A DNA stretch of 64,000 bases from Mycobacterium bohemicum DSM 44277 (GCF_001053185.1 NZ_CSTD01000002.1:565577-629576), one strand, 5' to 3'. Counted from the first letter of the stretch, positions 1-10,808 are shown. Program-made: numbers and translations. The notes: generated by a model from the letters alone, not told the origin.

Positions 1-1344
1 ATCGTCGCCGAGCGGCGGCTGTGGCTGGCCGTGCTGCGCGCGCAGGCGCAACTGGGGGTGGAGGTGCCGCAGGAGGCGGTCGCCGACTACGAGCGGGTGC
101 TCGAGGATGTCGACCTGGCCTCGATCGCCGCCCGGGAGCGGATCCTGCGCCACGACGTCAAGGCCCGCATCGAGGAATTCAACGCGCTCGCCGGCCACGA
201 GCAGGTGCACAAGGGGATGACGAGCCGCGACCTCACCGAGAACGTGGAGCAGCTGCAAATCCGGCGCTCGCTGGAGCTGGTCTTCTCACACGGGGTCGCC
301 GCCGCGGCGCGGCTCGCCGAGCGCGCGGTGGCCTATCGCGACCTGGTGATGGCCGGACGCAGCCACAACGTCGCGGCGCAGGCCACCACACTCGGCAAGC
401 GGTTCGCGTCGGCGGCGCAGGAGACCCTGATCGCGTTGACCCGGCTGCGGGAACTGATCGATCGCTATCCGCTCCGCGGCATCAAGGGCCCGATGGGCAC
501 CGCGCAGGACATGCTCGACCTGCTCGGCGGCGACACGGCCAAACTCGCCGAGCTGGAACGCCTCATCGCCGAATTCCTCGGATTCTCAAACCTTTTGACC
601 AGTGTCGGGCAGGTGTATCCGCGTTCGCTGGACCACGACGTGCTCTCGGCGCTGGTCCAACTGGGCGCGGGGCCGTCGTCGCTGGCCCACACCATCCGGC
701 TGATGGCCGGGCACGAACTGGTCACCGAGGGTTTCGCCGAGGGGCAGGTCGGCTCGTCGGCGATGCCGCACAAGATGAACACCCGCAGCTGCGAGCGGGT
801 CAACGGGCTGCAGGTGGTGCTGCGCGGGTACGCCTCGATGGCCGCCGAGCTGGCGGGCGCGCAATGGAACGAAGGCGACGTGTTCTGCTCGGTCGTGCGC
901 CGAGTTGCGTTGCCGGACAGTTTCTTTGCCATGGACGGGCAGATCGAGACCTTCCTGACGGTGCTCGACGAGTTCGGCGCCTACCCGGCGGTGATCCAGC
1001 GCGAGCTGGACCGCTACCTGCCGTTCCTGGCCACCACCAAGGTGCTGATGGCGGCGGTCCGCGCCGGCATGGGCCGCGAGGCCGCCCACCACGTCATCCG
1101 GGAACACGCGGTGGCGACGGCGCTGGCCATGCGGGAACGCGGCGCCGAACCGGACCTGCTCGAGCGGCTGGCCGCCGACGAGCGGCTGCCGCTGGACCGC
1201 GCGGCCCTGGACGCCGCGCTGGCCGACAAGAAGGCGTTCACCGGCGCCGCGGGTGACCAGGTGGACGAGGTGGCCGCCATGGTCGACGAATTGGTCGGCC
1301 GCTACCCGGACGCGGCCAAGTACGAACCGGGCGCCATCCTATGA
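1..1344 (+). CDS. purB: Adenylosuccinate lyase, 5' end cut by the window
   Basis: PurB cleaves SAICAR to AICAR and adenylosuccinate to AMP, releasing fumarate, in cytosolic purine synthesis. The frame is open from base 1, so the native start lies upstream; about 447 residues are visible against roughly 470 in mycobacterial PurB. The fumarase/aspartase superfamily signature is present as [10 protein letters not shown] near base 760 (mobile loop with the catalytic Ser), and the SRDLTEN segment near base 224 fits the substrate-binding region. Its stop overlaps the P450 start by four bases (ATGA), suggesting coupled translation. The call is secure; only the N-terminus is unseen. Confidence 0.96.
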   Translation: MVAERRLWLAVLRAQAQLGVEVPQEAVADYERVLEDVDLASIAARERILRHDVKARIEEFNALAGHEQVHKGMTSRDLTENVEQLQIRRSLELVFSHGVAAAARLAERAVAYRDLVMAGRSHNVAAQATTLGKRFASAAQETLIALTRLRELIDRYPLRGIKGPMGTAQDMLDLLGGDTAKLAELERLIAEFLGFSNLLTSVGQVYPRSLDHDVLSALVQLGAGPSSLAHTIRLMAGHELVTEGFAEGQVGSSAMPHKMNTRSCERVNGLQVVLRGYASMAAELAGAQWNEGDVFCSVVRRVALPDSFFAMDGQIETFLTVLDEFGAYPAVIQRELDRYLPFLATTKVLMAAVRAGMGREAAHHVIREHAVATALAMRERGAEPDLLERLAADERLPLDRAALDAALADKKAFTGAAGDQVDEVAAMVDELVGRYPDAAKYEPGAIL

Positions 1345-2576
1345 CCCTCGCGGGCGCGCTGTCGGGCATCGATTTCACCGACCTGGACAACTTCGCCCAC
1401 GGCTTCCCGCACGACCTGTTCGCCGCCCATCGGCGGGAGGCGCCGGTGTACTGGCACGAACCGACCGACAACACCCCCGACGGCGAGGGCTTCTGGTCGG
1501 TCGCCACATACGCGGAAACCCTTGAGGTGCTGAGGGATCCGGTGACGTACTCGTCGGTGACCGGCGGTCAGCGCCCGTACGGCGGCACGCTCCTGCAGGA
1601 CCTGGCGATCGCGGGCCAGGTGCTCAACATGATGGACGACCCGCGGCATTCGCAGATCCGGCGACTCGTCAGTTCCGGCCTGACGCCGCGGATGATCCGC
1701 CGCGTCGAAGAGGACCTGCGCGGCCGCACCCGGCGCCTGCTCGACGCGGTGGCGCCCGGTGAACCGTTCGACTTCCTGGTGGACATCGCCGCCGAACTTC
1801 CCATGCAGATGATCTGCATCCTCCTGGGTGTGCCGGAATCCGAACGACATTGGCTGTTCGAGGCGATCGAGCCGCAGTTCGACTTCGGCGGCTCCCGCAA
1901 GGCGAACCTCTCGCAGCTGTCGGTGGAGGAAGCCGGGTCTCGGATGTACGCCTACGGCCAGGAGTTGATCGCCGCCAAGCGCGCCAGCCCGACCGACGAC
2001 ATGCTTTCGGTCGTCGCGAACGCGACAGTCGAGGATGCGCCGGCCCTGTCGGATCTGGAGCTGTACCTCTTCTTCAGCCTGCTGTTCAGCGCGGGCGCGG
2101 AAACCACCCGCAACGCGGTCGCCGGTGGGCTGTTGGCGCTGGCCGAGCACCCCCAGCAATTGGGCGCCCTGCGCGAGGATCTCGACCTGCTGCCCACGGC
2201 GGTCGAGGAGATGGTGCGATGGACGTCGCCGTCACCGTCGAAGCGGCGTACCGCCACCCGCGACGCCACGCTGGGCGGGCAGTCGATCCGGGCCGGGCAG
2301 AAGGTGCAGATCTGGGAGGGCTCGGCCAACCGCGATTCCGCCGTGTTCGACCGCGCGGACGAATTTGACATCTCGCGAAAGCCCAACCCGCACTTAGGCT
2401 TCGGGCAAGGAGTGCACTATTGCCTGGGCGCCAACCTGGCCCGGCTGGAATTGCGGGTGCTCTACGAGGAGCTGCTGTCGCGCTTCACCGGCGTGCGGGT
2501 CGTGCGGCCGGTCGAGTGGACGCGAAGCAATCGGCACACCGGCATCCGGCATCTCGTCGTCGAACTACACGACTGA
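1341..2576 (+). CDS. cyp126: Cytochrome P450, CYP126-like
   Basis: Haem monooxygenase of 411 residues, normal length for a soluble bacterial P450. It carries the I-helix oxygen-activation segment [10 protein letters not shown], the K-helix ExxR as EEMVR, and the haem-thiolate loop [17 protein letters not shown] with the Cys ligand. It overlaps purB by four bases. A P450 directly behind purB is the arrangement of M. tuberculosis Rv0777-Rv0778, which supports the CYP126 subfamily; substrate cannot be read from sequence. It ends 12 bases inside the convergent gene on the other strand. Electron partners are not encoded nearby. Confidence 0.93.
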   Translation: MTLAGALSGIDFTDLDNFAHGFPHDLFAAHRREAPVYWHEPTDNTPDGEGFWSVATYAETLEVLRDPVTYSSVTGGQRPYGGTLLQDLAIAGQVLNMMDDPRHSQIRRLVSSGLTPRMIRRVEEDLRGRTRRLLDAVAPGEPFDFLVDIAAELPMQMICILLGVPESERHWLFEAIEPQFDFGGSRKANLSQLSVEEAGSRMYAYGQELIAAKRASPTDDMLSVVANATVEDAPALSDLELYLFFSLLFSAGAETTRNAVAGGLLALAEHPQQLGALREDLDLLPTAVEEMVRWTSPSPSKRRTATRDATLGGQSIRAGQKVQIWEGSANRDSAVFDRADEFDISRKPNPHLGFGQGVHYCLGANLARLELRVLYEELLSRFTGVRVVRPVEWTRSNRHTGIRHLVVELHD

Positions 2577-3194
2577 CCGTTCGCGGTGCAGCCTGATCCC
2601 GGCGGCGCGCAGCTCGAGCGCGGCGAGCGCCCGGATCGTGTAGGGGTCCTCGTGTCGCCACCCGGCGACCGGGTCCGCGCTCACCGCGGCCAGCCTGCCC
2701 GGCGACCGGTTGGCCAGCGCCCGCAGCGCGAGCAGTTGCTGACCGGCCGGCGTGGCGGCCAGCGCGGTCACCGTCCACTTGCGGCGGAAAAACCGCAGCC
2801 GCAAAAGCAACCACGGCACGGTCACCGCCAGGATCGGCGGGGGGGCGACCGCGATCGCCAGCAGCACCGACAGCCAGCTCGCCGTGGTGTCCAGGCTGTG
2901 GCCGGCGTCCGCGAGGTCCATGGCGGCGTCGCTGGCGGCCGTGAGCGGCTTGCTGAACGCGTCGCCCAGCAGAGGAACGTGCTGCGCGCCGTGGCCCGCC
3001 GACGCCAGGTTGCCGGCGATTCCCTTTGAGCCGCTTTCCACTTGCCGGCCGGCATCGGCGATCGTGGCGATGGCGTCGTGCACGGCAAGGCCGACGAACA
3101 CCCAGATCACCGTCCACAGCGAGATGGTGACGTCGCTGATCAGCTGGCCGAACAGGCGAAGTGGTCTGGTGGAGTATGGCAAGAACCGCGTCAT
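2565..3194 (-). CDS. Conserved mycobacterial membrane protein, Rv0779c-like
   Basis: A protein of about 209 residues with two hydrophobic segments: one near residues 12-35 ([21 protein letters not shown]) and one near residues 105-130 ([22 protein letters not shown]). Between them is a mixed-charge stretch. The start chosen is the ATG at 3194 ([11 protein letters not shown]), not the longer frame from 3233, because the extension has no hydrophobic or conserved look. It sits between cyp126 and purC as in M. tuberculosis. No catalytic motif is visible and the function is unknown. Its 3' end overlaps that of cyp126 tail to tail, so there is no room for a terminator. Confidence 0.8.
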   Translation of the reverse strand: MTRFLPYSTRPLRLFGQLISDVTISLWTVIWVFVGLAVHDAIATIADAGRQVESGSKGIAGNLASAGHGAQHVPLLGDAFSKPLTAASDAAMDLADAGHSLDTTASWLSVLLAIAVAPPPILAVTVPWLLLRLRFFRRKWTVTALAATPAGQQLLALRALANRSPGRLAAVSADPVAGWRHEDPYTIRALAALELRAAGIRLHRERSVV

Positions 3195-3255
3195 AGCTCC
3201 GATACCAGCACAGCTGCCGGGAAAATGGCGCACGCCTGCCGGATAGGCTGGCCCG

Positions 3256-4149
3256 ATGCGCCCCGCGTTGTCCGACTACCAGCACCTGGCCAGCGGCAAG
3301 GTCCGCGAGATCTACCGCGTCGACGACGAGCACCTGCTGCTGCTCGCCAGCGACCGGATCTCGGCCTACGACTACGTGCTGGACAGCACCATCCCGGACA
3401 AGGGCCGGATCCTCACCGCGATGAGCGTCTTCTTCTTCGGCCTGGTGTCGGCGCCGAACCACCTCGCGGGGCCGCCGGACGACCCGCGCATCCCCGACGA
3501 GGCGCTCGGCCGAGCGTTGGTGGTGCGCCGGCTGGAGATGCTCCCGGTGGAGTGCGTGGCCCGCGGCTACCTGACCGGGTCGGGCCTGCTGGACTACCAG
3601 GCCACCGGCGGGGTGTGCGGCATCGCGTTGCCGGCCGGGCTGGTGGAGGCCAGCAGGTTCGCCGAACCGCTGTTCACCCCCGCCACCAAGGCCGCGCTGG
3701 GCGACCATGACGAAAACATCCCGTTCGCCCGGGTCGTCGAACTGGTGGGCGCGGCGCGCGCCGACGAGCTGCGCGACCGAACGCTGACGATCTACAAGCA
3801 GGCCGCCGACCATGCCCTGACGAAGGGCATCATCATCGCCGACACCAAATTCGAGTTCGGCACCGACCGCGACGGCAACCTGCTGCTCGCCGACGAAATC
3901 TTCACCCCGGACTCGTCCCGGTACTGGCCGGCCGAGGATTACCGGGAGGGCGTGGTCCAGGCCAGCTTCGACAAGCAGTTCGTCCGCAACTGGCTCACCA
4001 GCGAAGAATCCGGCTGGGACCGCTACGGCCCGCAACCCCCGCCGCCGCTGCCCGACGACATCGTGAGGGCGACGCGGGAGAGGTACATCAATGCCTACGA
4101 ACGGATCTCCGGCCTGAGCTTCGACGACTGGATCGGCCCGAGCGCATGA
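3256..4149 (+). CDS. purC: SAICAR synthase
   Basis: PurC joins aspartate to CAIR with ATP to give SAICAR. The 297-residue protein has the family landmarks: KVREIY at residues 16-21 for nucleotide binding, the [10 protein letters not shown] segment near residue 100, and [15 protein letters not shown] near residue 195, containing the metal/ADP-binding acidic residues. An ATG start at 3256 fits the normal N-terminus. Its stop overlaps the ptrB start in ATGA, so the two are probably cotranslated. Spacing from the divergent membrane gene is about 60 bp, which must hold both promoters. Confidence 0.96.
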   Translation: MRPALSDYQHLASGKVREIYRVDDEHLLLLASDRISAYDYVLDSTIPDKGRILTAMSVFFFGLVSAPNHLAGPPDDPRIPDEALGRALVVRRLEMLPVECVARGYLTGSGLLDYQATGGVCGIALPAGLVEASRFAEPLFTPATKAALGDHDENIPFARVVELVGAARADELRDRTLTIYKQAADHALTKGIIIADTKFEFGTDRDGNLLLADEIFTPDSSRYWPAEDYREGVVQASFDKQFVRNWLTSEESGWDRYGPQPPPPLPDDIVRATRERYINAYERISGLSFDDWIGPSA

Positions 4150-6275
4150 CCGCCGGACCCGGCGCGCCCGTACCGCCGATCGCCAAGCGGGTGGACACTC
4201 GGCGCGAGCACCATGGCGACGTCTTCATCGATCCCTATGAATGGCTGCGCGACAAGGACTCGCCCGAAGTCATCGCCTATCTCGACGCCGAGAACGACTA
4301 CGTCGACAAGATGACGGCCCACCTGGAACCGTTGCGGCAGAAAATTTTCGACGAGATCAAGGCGCGCACCAAGGAGACCGACCTCTCGGTGCCGACTCGC
4401 CGCGACCAGTGGTGGTACTACGCCCGCACCTTCGAGGGAAAGCAGTACCGCATCGACTGCCGTTGCCCCGTCACGGATCCCGGTGACTGGACCCCGCCCG
4501 TCCTGGACGAGAACACCGAGATACCCGGTGAACAAATCCTGCTCGACTCGAACGTCGAAGCCGAGGGTCATGAGTTCTTCGCGCTCGGTGCGGCCAGGGT
4601 CAGCCCCGATCAGAACCTGCTCGCGTACTCGGTCGACACGGTCGGCGACGAACGTTATACCCTGCGATTCAAGGACTTACGCACCGGCGAATGCTTGCCG
4701 GACGAAATCGCCGACATCGCCGCGGGCGTGACCTGGGCGGTCGACAACCGCACCGTCTACTACCTGACGTTGGACGCGGCCCACCGCCCGGACAAAGTCT
4801 GGCGCTACCGGCTGGGCTCCGGCGAGCCGTCGGAGTTGGTGTATCACGAGGCGGACGAAAGGTTCTGGCTGGGCGTGGGGCTCACCCGAAGCCAGTCGTA
4901 CGTCCTGATCGCCGCGGGATCCTCGGTGACGTCCGAGGTCCGCTACGCCGACGCCGCCGACCCGTCGGCCGAATTCACCGTCGTGCTGCCGCGACGGGAC
5001 GGCATCGAGTACTCGGTGGAGCACGCCGTCGTCGGCGGAGAAGACCGGATGTTGATCCTGCACAACGACGGCGCGGTGAACTTCACCCTCACCGAGGCGC
5101 CGATCAGCGCCCCGACGCGGCAGCGGACGCTGATCCCGCACCGCGACGACGTTCGGCTCGACGGGGTGGACGCCTTCGCCGGCCATCTGGTGGTCAGCTA
5201 CCGGCGGGCGGCGCTGCCGCGAATCCAGTTGTGGCCCATTGGGGCCGACGGGAGCTACGGCGCGCCGGAGGAGATCTCGTTCGAGTCCGAGCTGATGTCG
5301 GCTGGGGTCGCCGGGAACCCGATGTGGGATGCCCCCAAGCTCCGGATCGTGTCCGGCTCGTTGGCGACGCCGGCGCGCATCTACGACGTCGACTTCGTCA
5401 CCGGGGCGCGCACGCTGCTGCGCGAGCAGCCTGTGCTGGGCGGCTACCGGCCGGAGGACTACGTCGAGCGACGCGACTGGGCAGTCGCCGACGACGGCAC
5501 CCGGATCCCGCTGTCGATCATCCACCGGGCCGGGATCGAGTTTCCCTCTCCTGCATTGATTTACGGTTACGGCGCCTACGAGATCTGCACCGACCCGAGC
5601 TTCTCCATCGCCCGGTTGTCGCTGCTGGACCGCGGCATGGTGTTCGTCATCGCCCACGTCCGCGGCGGCGGGGAGATGGGCCGACTGTGGTACGAGCACG
5701 GCAAGCTGTTGGAGAAGAAGAACACCTTCACCGACTTCGTGGCGGCGGCGCGGCACCTGGTGGATTCGCGGGTCACACGGCCGCGCCAACTCGTGGCACT
5801 GGGGGGCAGCGCCGGCGGCCTGCTCATGGGCGCGGTGGCCAACCTGGCACCGGAGCTCTTCGCCGGCATCCTCGCCCAGGTCCCGTTCGTCGACCCGTTG
5901 ACCACAATTTTGGATCCCTCGTTGCCGTTGACCGTCACCGAATGGGATGAGTGGGGAAATCCGTTGCAGGACCAGGACGTCTATCGCTACATGAAATCGT
6001 ATTCACCGTACGAGAACGTCACGGCCGCACGGTACCCGGCCATCTTGGCCATGACGTCCCTGAACGACACCCGGGTCTACTACGTCGAGCCGGCCAAGTG
6101 GGTTGCGGCGTTGCGCCACGCCAACCCCCGGGGCGGTCAGGTTCTGCTGAAGACTCAGATGAACGCCGGACACGGCGGCGTCAGCGGCCGTTACAAGGCC
6201 TGGCAGGAAACCGCATTCCAATACGCCTGGCTGCTGGCCGCCGCCGACCCCGACCACTACGGCGGCGGCGCCTAG
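4146..6275 (+). CDS. ptrB: Oligopeptidase B (protease II), intact
   Basis: Prolyl-oligopeptidase family serine peptidase that cuts short peptides after basic residues in the cytosol. The 709 residues comprise an N-terminal beta-propeller (roughly 75-410) and a C-terminal alpha/beta-hydrolase. The triad is complete: Ser555 in GGSAGG, Asp641 in SLNDTR and His676 in AGHGG, with the spacing of E. coli OpdB. M. tuberculosis annotates this gene as two pieces (ptrBa, ptrBb); here it is one open frame. It overlaps purC by four bases and meets the convergent lipoprotein gene tail to tail with a four-base overlap. Confidence 0.94.
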   Translation: MTAGPGAPVPPIAKRVDTRREHHGDVFIDPYEWLRDKDSPEVIAYLDAENDYVDKMTAHLEPLRQKIFDEIKARTKETDLSVPTRRDQWWYYARTFEGKQYRIDCRCPVTDPGDWTPPVLDENTEIPGEQILLDSNVEAEGHEFFALGAARVSPDQNLLAYSVDTVGDERYTLRFKDLRTGECLPDEIADIAAGVTWAVDNRTVYYLTLDAAHRPDKVWRYRLGSGEPSELVYHEADERFWLGVGLTRSQSYVLIAAGSSVTSEVRYADAADPSAEFTVVLPRRDGIEYSVEHAVVGGEDRMLILHNDGAVNFTLTEAPISAPTRQRTLIPHRDDVRLDGVDAFAGHLVVSYRRAALPRIQLWPIGADGSYGAPEEISFESELMSAGVAGNPMWDAPKLRIVSGSLATPARIYDVDFVTGARTLLREQPVLGGYRPEDYVERRDWAVADDGTRIPLSIIHRAGIEFPSPALIYGYGAYEICTDPSFSIARLSLLDRGMVFVIAHVRGGGEMGRLWYEHGKLLEKKNTFTDFVAAARHLVDSRVTRPRQLVALGGSAGGLLMGAVANLAPELFAGILAQVPFVDPLTTILDPSLPLTVTEWDEWGNPLQDQDVYRYMKSYSPYENVTAARYPAILAMTSLNDTRVYYVEPAKWVAALRHANPRGGQVLLKTQMNAGHGGVSGRYKAWQETAFQYAWLLAAADPDHYGGGA

Positions 6276-7024
6276 GACCGCTTGGAGTAGCTGTCGCCGA
6301 GGTCGTCCTGCAGCACCTGGGCGCTCGTCAGGGTGGTGGTGACCTCCAGCGGCGCGGACAGGGTGCTGACCACGTACTTCCATCCGGCCGGGGGCGTCAA
6401 CCGCGCCCCCAGGTTCGCGAGATCGGCCTGCGCGAGCGCGTGGTCCTTCTGCTGGCTCCAGGTCTGCATCACCCAGCGCGTCCCGCCCGGTTCCACCAGC
6501 TCGTAGATCTGGCGTCCGGCGTTGAACGTGAACACGGTCTGGCGATCCACCGAGTGCGGGGTATAGGGCTGTTTCGCCGTCGTCGGATCACCGATCTGCA
6601 CCGTGGCCTCCTTGCGCATCGCGATGGCGCCGAAGGTTTTCGTCTGCTGCGACGGATCGTCCTTGGCGATCGAATCCATCAGCCAATACCGCGGCCCGTT
6701 GAGCACCGCGGCCAGCGCGCCGTTGTCCTTGGCGATCTGCTTCGCGTCCAGCGCCGACCACGCCGGCTCGGGGCAGTCATTGAGCCCGTAGGAGTTGTAG
6801 ACGTCGGCTGCGAGGCCCTCACCGCCGAAGTGGACCAGCAGGACCTCGCAGTACCGCTTGCCCGCGAGGTCGGTGACCACGACGGGGGGAGCCGTAGCCG
6901 TCGTCGACGTGGCCGCCGTCGGCGAGCTGACCGGCGTGGCGGAGCCGCAGGCCGCGGCGGTCAGACTCAGCCCGGTGATCCCGGCCGCGGCCGCGGCCCT
7001 TGCCCATCTCCGCAACGATTTCAT
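6272..7024 (-). CDS. Putative lipoprotein of unknown function
   Basis: A 250-residue protein with a classic lipoprotein signal: basic start MKSLRRWAR, a hydrophobic Ala/Leu core and lipobox LTAAAC, placing the lipidated Cys at about residue 26. A Thr/Ser/Pro-rich linker of about 20 residues follows, then a globular domain with two further Cys (YCEVLL and LNDCPEP), possibly a disulfide. It is presumably anchored outside the cytoplasmic membrane. I recognise no enzymatic motif and cannot name the family with confidence. It is convergent with ptrB and divergent from the TetR gene. Confidence 0.82.
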   Translation of the reverse strand: MKSLRRWARAAAAAGITGLSLTAAACGSATPVSSPTAATSTTATAPPVVVTDLAGKRYCEVLLVHFGGEGLAADVYNSYGLNDCPEPAWSALDAKQIAKDNGALAAVLNGPRYWLMDSIAKDDPSQQTKTFGAIAMRKEATVQIGDPTTAKQPYTPHSVDRQTVFTFNAGRQIYELVEPGGTRWVMQTWSQQKDHALAQADLANLGARLTPPAGWKYVVSTLSAPLEVTTTLTSAQVLQDDLGDSYSKRS

Positions 7025-7103
7025 GCCGGCAAGTAAATCATCGATGTCAAGGTATTGCGACTCAGACTAGCAATATCTCCGCGCCCGATCTAGGCTCACC
7101 GGG

Positions 7104-7739
7104 GTGAGCACCGACGTTGACGGACGGCGGGCGCGTCGCGACCGCGGCCGACAAGCCGTGGTGGAGGCCGCGTTCGCGCTGATCCTGGAGGGCAAGACCC
7201 AACCGTCCGCACAGGACGTCGCCGATCGTGCCGGCGTCTCGGTGTCCTCGGTGTTCCGAAATTTCGACGGGCTGGCCGACCTGCAGGGCCAGGCACTCGG
7301 CCAGTTCCGTTCTCGCTATTCGCATTTCGTCAGCGCCCGGCCGGCGCCGGGCGCAGACCTCGAGGCACGGATCGCCTTCCTGGTGCGCCATCGGGTCCGG
7401 CTTTACGACCAGGCCGGGCCGTTGCTGATGCTCGCCCGGATGCGGTCGCTGGACCAGGAAAGGATGGTCGAGGCGGTCGCGTCCAACCGGGCGGCGCTGG
7501 CCGCGCAGACCCGCGAGTGCTTCGAGCCCGAAATCGCCGGGCGGACAAGGGCGGACGCGGACGACATGGTTTCCCTGCTGGACGCGCTGACCTCCCCGGA
7601 ATCCTTCGACCTGCTGACCAGAACTCACGCCCGCTCGACCCGGCAGATCACCCGGTCGTGGCGGTCGGGGCTGCGCGGGCTGATCACCGGGTGGCCACCG
7701 GCACGACCGGCCGACGCGAGAAGGGCTTCTCGGCCGTGA
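7104..7739 (+). CDS. TetR-family transcriptional regulator
   Basis: A 211-residue protein with an N-terminal helix-turn-helix (AQDVADRAGVSVSSVFRNFDGL, about residues 35-56), typical of TetR repressors, and a divergent C-terminal ligand domain. The GTG at 7104 is preceded by a TAGGCT -10-like hexamer (7091-7096) at the spacing of a leaderless transcript. Its stop is nested in the GTGA start of the next gene, so the regulator and the small membrane protein form a tightly coupled pair. The ligand is unknown; local control of this pair is the simplest inference. Confidence 0.85.
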   Translation: MSTDVDGRRARRDRGRQAVVEAAFALILEGKTQPSAQDVADRAGVSVSSVFRNFDGLADLQGQALGQFRSRYSHFVSARPAPGADLEARIAFLVRHRVRLYDQAGPLLMLARMRSLDQERMVEAVASNRAALAAQTRECFEPEIAGRTRADADDMVSLLDALTSPESFDLLTRTHARSTRQITRSWRSGLRGLITGWPPARPADARRASRP

Positions 7740-8368
7740 TTGCCGGATGGTGGGTGTGGGCGGTGGCTGCGGCGCTCTACATCGGGTTCCGGCTGTTCTA
7801 CGACAATTGGCGCGGCAGGCTGACACCGGAGGAGATCGAGACCATGCTGGCCGGCGCCGAGGCGCGAAGCCCCGATGGCGTCAATGACCCCGCCATCATC
7901 CGCAAGTTCCTCGAAGAGGACGACGGCCGTGAGTTCGTCATGGTCAATCTCGTGCGGGTGCCCGACACCCTGGTCACCCATCCCGACACCGGGGCGCAGG
8001 TGCCGGCAGGCGACATGATGCGGGCGTACACAAGGTCTTTCATGCCGCTGTTGTTCCGGCACGGCGGTCACCCCGCGCTGGCGACGCGGAAGGTCGGCGG
8101 CTACGTCGATGCCTGGATGGTGGGCCCCGATCCCGGCTGGACCATGGTCGGCTTCGTGCGCTACCGCTCCCGCCGCGACCTGCTCAAGATGGTGCTCGAC
8201 CCGGCCTTCCAGGCCGCCCACAAGTACAAGCTCGTGGGTGTGGCCGAGACTTTTTCCTTCCCGACCCGGCCTTTCTTGCGCGCCTATGTGAGCCCGCGGG
8301 TCACGGTGTTCCTGATCCTTGCCCTGGCGGCGGCGCTCGCCCACTTGGCCATCCTGGCCACCGGCTGA
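7736..8368 (+). CDS. Small membrane protein coupled to the TetR gene
   Basis: A 210-residue protein with one hydrophobic helix at each end (AGWWVWAVAAALYIGFRLF at residues 3-21 and VTVFLILALAAALAHLAIL at the C-terminus) around a soluble domain of about 160 residues. The longer frame from 7517 overlaps the TetR gene heavily; the GTG at 7736 in GTGA overlap with the TetR stop is the better start. The middle contains EEDDGREFVMVNLVR and GYVDAWMVGPDPGWTMVGFV. That looks like a DUF1330-type or dimeric alpha/beta-barrel fold, but I would not assign it. Function unknown. Confidence 0.78.
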   Translation: MIAGWWVWAVAAALYIGFRLFYDNWRGRLTPEEIETMLAGAEARSPDGVNDPAIIRKFLEEDDGREFVMVNLVRVPDTLVTHPDTGAQVPAGDMMRAYTRSFMPLLFRHGGHPALATRKVGGYVDAWMVGPDPGWTMVGFVRYRSRRDLLKMVLDPAFQAAHKYKLVGVAETFSFPTRPFLRAYVSPRVTVFLILALAAALAHLAILATG

Positions 8369-8386
8369 GCCGGGGGCCGCGTCGGG

Positions 8387-9985
8387 CTACGGGTCGAACT
8401 GCGGGGCGGCCGGACTCTTCGGCAGAAACGACGCCGGAACGAGGGTGGCCACCACCAGCGCGGCCGCGATCACGAACACCGTCGTGTAGGCGCGGGAGAG
8501 ATCGTGCAGCACCTCGGCGGGGAACCCCGGGGCCAGCGACCGTCGCGGGACGGCGGCCGGGTCGATCGGTAGCCCGCTGACGGCGGCCTTGTGTTGCAAC
8601 GCCGCCAGCTTGTTGGCCGCGCTGATGCTTTCGCTGCGATTGAACTGGTTGGTCAGCAACACCGACATCAGCGCGGTCCCCATGGAGCCGCCGACCTGCT
8701 GGCTGACGCTGATCAGGGTGGTGCCGCGGGCGATCTGATAGGGCGCAAGCGCCTGCATCGACGCGACCGAGAGCGGCATCATCGTGCAGCCCATGCCCAG
8801 TCCGGTGATGGTCAGCGCGATCAGCAGGGTGGGCAGGTAATCGGCGTGCCGGGCCACCCCGTAGGCGAACGCGCCGAGGCCGACGGTGATCATCGCGGTG
8901 CCGACCAACACGAGCTTCCCGGGGCCCTGGCGGTCCACCAGCGGTCCGGCCATCCGCATGGTGAGCATGGCGCCCAGCCCCTGCGGAATCAGGTGCACCC
9001 CGGCCTGCATCGGCGTGTTGTGCAGCACCTGCTGGAAGTAGCTCGGCAGCAGCAGGCCGGCGCCGAAGAAGGCGGTGGCGAACACGAGCATCGTCACGTT
9101 CGCCTGCCTGAGCACAGGGTTGCCGAACAGGCGAAGGTCGACGAGCGGGTGATCGGCGCGGCGCAGGGCGTGGACGGCGAACGCGGCGATCAGGGCCAGG
9201 CCGATGGCGGCCGGCACCAGGACGTGGCGATCGGCGACTGTCCCGCGCCCCGGGATCGACGACATGGCGAACAGGAACGTCGCCAGACCCGGTGACAGCA
9301 GCAGGGCGCCGACGACGTCGAAGGTCTCCGAACGCGCCGGATGGTCCCTGGGGAACACCAGCGTCGCCAGAATCAGCGTGAGGATCCCGAAGGGCAGGTT
9401 GATCAGGAAGATCCACTTCCAGCTGGCGGTGTCGATCAGCCACCCGCCGAGGATGGGACCGCCGATGGGGGCGAGCAGCATCGGGATGCTCAGGATCGAC
9501 ATCAGGCGGCCCAGCCGCAGCGGACCCGCCTCGCGGGTGAGGATCACGAACCCCAACGGCAACAACATCCCGCCGCCGATGCCCTGCACGATCCGGAAAA
9601 GGATGAGCGAGAGGATGTTCCACGCCAGCCCGCAGAGGAGGGAACCCAGTGTGAAGGCCACCACCGAGCCGATGAAGAGCCGCTTGGTGCCGAACCTGTC
9701 GGCCGCCCAACCGGTGATCGGGATCACCGTGGCCAGGGCCAGGGTGTAGCCCGTCATCGTCCACCCGACGACGGCCTGCGTGGAGTCGAACTGCTGGATG
9801 AACGTGCGTTGTGCGACGTTGACGACGGTGACGTCGAGGATCGCCATCACGGTCGCCAGGACGCACACGCCGGCGATCCGCAGCAGAGGGGCGTCGAGCT
9901 TGTACTTATAGGCGGGAACGCCCGGCGGCTGAGCGGGGGCGGCGGATTTCGGGGGATCGGCCGCGGCGGAGTGGGCCTTGTCCAT
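8387..9985 (-). CDS. emrB: EmrB/QacA-type MFS drug exporter (DHA2, 14 TM)
   Basis: A proton-driven multidrug efflux pump of about 532 residues with 14 predicted helices. Motif C of the DHA2 family is visible (GGPILGGWLIDTASWKWIF, residues about 160-178), along with the N-terminal LDVTVVNVA segment that opens TM1. The ATG at 9985 is preferred over the ATG at 10000 because a TATGCT -10-like box ends about ten bases before it. A gene of this family sits at the same place in M. tuberculosis (Rv0783c). There is no HlyD-type adaptor nearby, as usual for actinobacteria. It is divergent from the DUF2334 gene. Confidence 0.9.
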   Translation of the reverse strand: MDKAHSAAADPPKSAAPAQPPGVPAYKYKLDAPLLRIAGVCVLATVMAILDVTVVNVAQRTFIQQFDSTQAVVGWTMTGYTLALATVIPITGWAADRFGTKRLFIGSVVAFTLGSLLCGLAWNILSLILFRIVQGIGGGMLLPLGFVILTREAGPLRLGRLMSILSIPMLLAPIGGPILGGWLIDTASWKWIFLINLPFGILTLILATLVFPRDHPARSETFDVVGALLLSPGLATFLFAMSSIPGRGTVADRHVLVPAAIGLALIAAFAVHALRRADHPLVDLRLFGNPVLRQANVTMLVFATAFFGAGLLLPSYFQQVLHNTPMQAGVHLIPQGLGAMLTMRMAGPLVDRQGPGKLVLVGTAMITVGLGAFAYGVARHADYLPTLLIALTITGLGMGCTMMPLSVASMQALAPYQIARGTTLISVSQQVGGSMGTALMSVLLTNQFNRSESISAANKLAALQHKAAVSGLPIDPAAVPRRSLAPGFPAEVLHDLSRAYTTVFVIAAALVVATLVPASFLPKSPAAPQFDP

Positions 9986-10103
9986 GGCGTTGCTTAGCAT
10001 ATCGAATCGACACCGGAGGTCGTTTGCTGTGGGGACGGGTCCCGACGCCTGCCGTCCGCGTGTCCTTCACCGTCCGGACACCTGCGATCGTCACACTTTG
10101 GGT

Positions 10104-10808
10104 GTGTCTGGAAAGCTGATCGTCTCGGTCTCCGGGATAGGCGAACGCACACTGGCCGACGTCGACGAGTTCTGCGCGCAGATGGACGCCCGCAAGGTGC
10201 CGGTGTCGTTGCTGGTGGCCCCCAGGCTCAAGGGCGACTACCGCCTCGACGACGACCCCCGCACGGTCGAATGGCTGACCGCCCGGCGCGCGGGCGGCGA
10301 CGCCATCGTGCTGCACGGCTACGACGATCCCGCCACCAAGAAGCGGCGCGGCGAATTCGCGGTCCTGCGCGCGCATGAGGCGAACCTGCGGCTGATGGGC
10401 GCCGACCGGGTGCTCGAGCACCTCGGGCTGCGCACCCGGCTGTTCGCGGCACCGGGCTGGGTGGTCTCGCCCGGCGTCGTCAAGGCGCTGCCGCAGAACG
10501 GCTTTCGACTGCTGGCCGACCTGCACGGAATCACCGACCTGGTCCGGCACACCACCGTCCGCAGCCGGGTGCTGGGGATCGGCGAAGGGTTCCTCACCGA
10601 GCCGTGGTGGTGCCGCATGGTCGTGCTGTCCGCCGAGCGGATCGCGCGCCGCGGCGGCACCGTGCGGGTGGCGGTGGCCGCCCGGCAACTGCGCAAGCCC
10701 GGGCCGCTGCAGGCGATGCTGGACGCCGTCGACCTGGCCCTGATGCAGGAGTGCACCCCGACGGTGTATCGCTGGCGATCCGACAAATCGCTGCTCGACG
10801 CCGCCTGA
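10104..10808 (+). CDS. DUF2334 / polysaccharide-deacetylase-like protein, Rv0784-like
   Basis: A 234-residue protein with the look of a NodB-type TIM-barrel deacetylase relative. LIVSVSGIGERTLADVDEF opens the barrel, ARKVPVSLLVAPR is a beta strand, and GGDAIVLHGYDD carries the His-x-x-Asp typical of DUF2334, followed by FAAPGWVVSPGV. The frame is open from 9978, but that would run through the promoter region of emrB; the GTG at 10104 (MSGKLIVSVSG) gives the normal N-terminus. No signal peptide, so probably cytosolic. Substrate unknown. Confidence 0.82.
   Translation: MSGKLIVSVSGIGERTLADVDEFCAQMDARKVPVSLLVAPRLKGDYRLDDDPRTVEWLTARRAGGDAIVLHGYDDPATKKRRGEFAVLRAHEANLRLMGADRVLEHLGLRTRLFAAPGWVVSPGVVKALPQNGFRLLADLHGITDLVRHTTVRSRVLGIGEGFLTEPWWCRMVVLSAERIARRGGTVRVAVAARQLRKPGPLQAMLDAVDLALMQECTPTVYRWRSDKSLLDAA

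Noticed and set aside
2485..4035. A 516-residue minus-strand frame covering purC and part of the membrane protein gene
   Set aside because: Antisense to recognisable proteins, repetitive Arg/Gly/Ala composition; not a gene.
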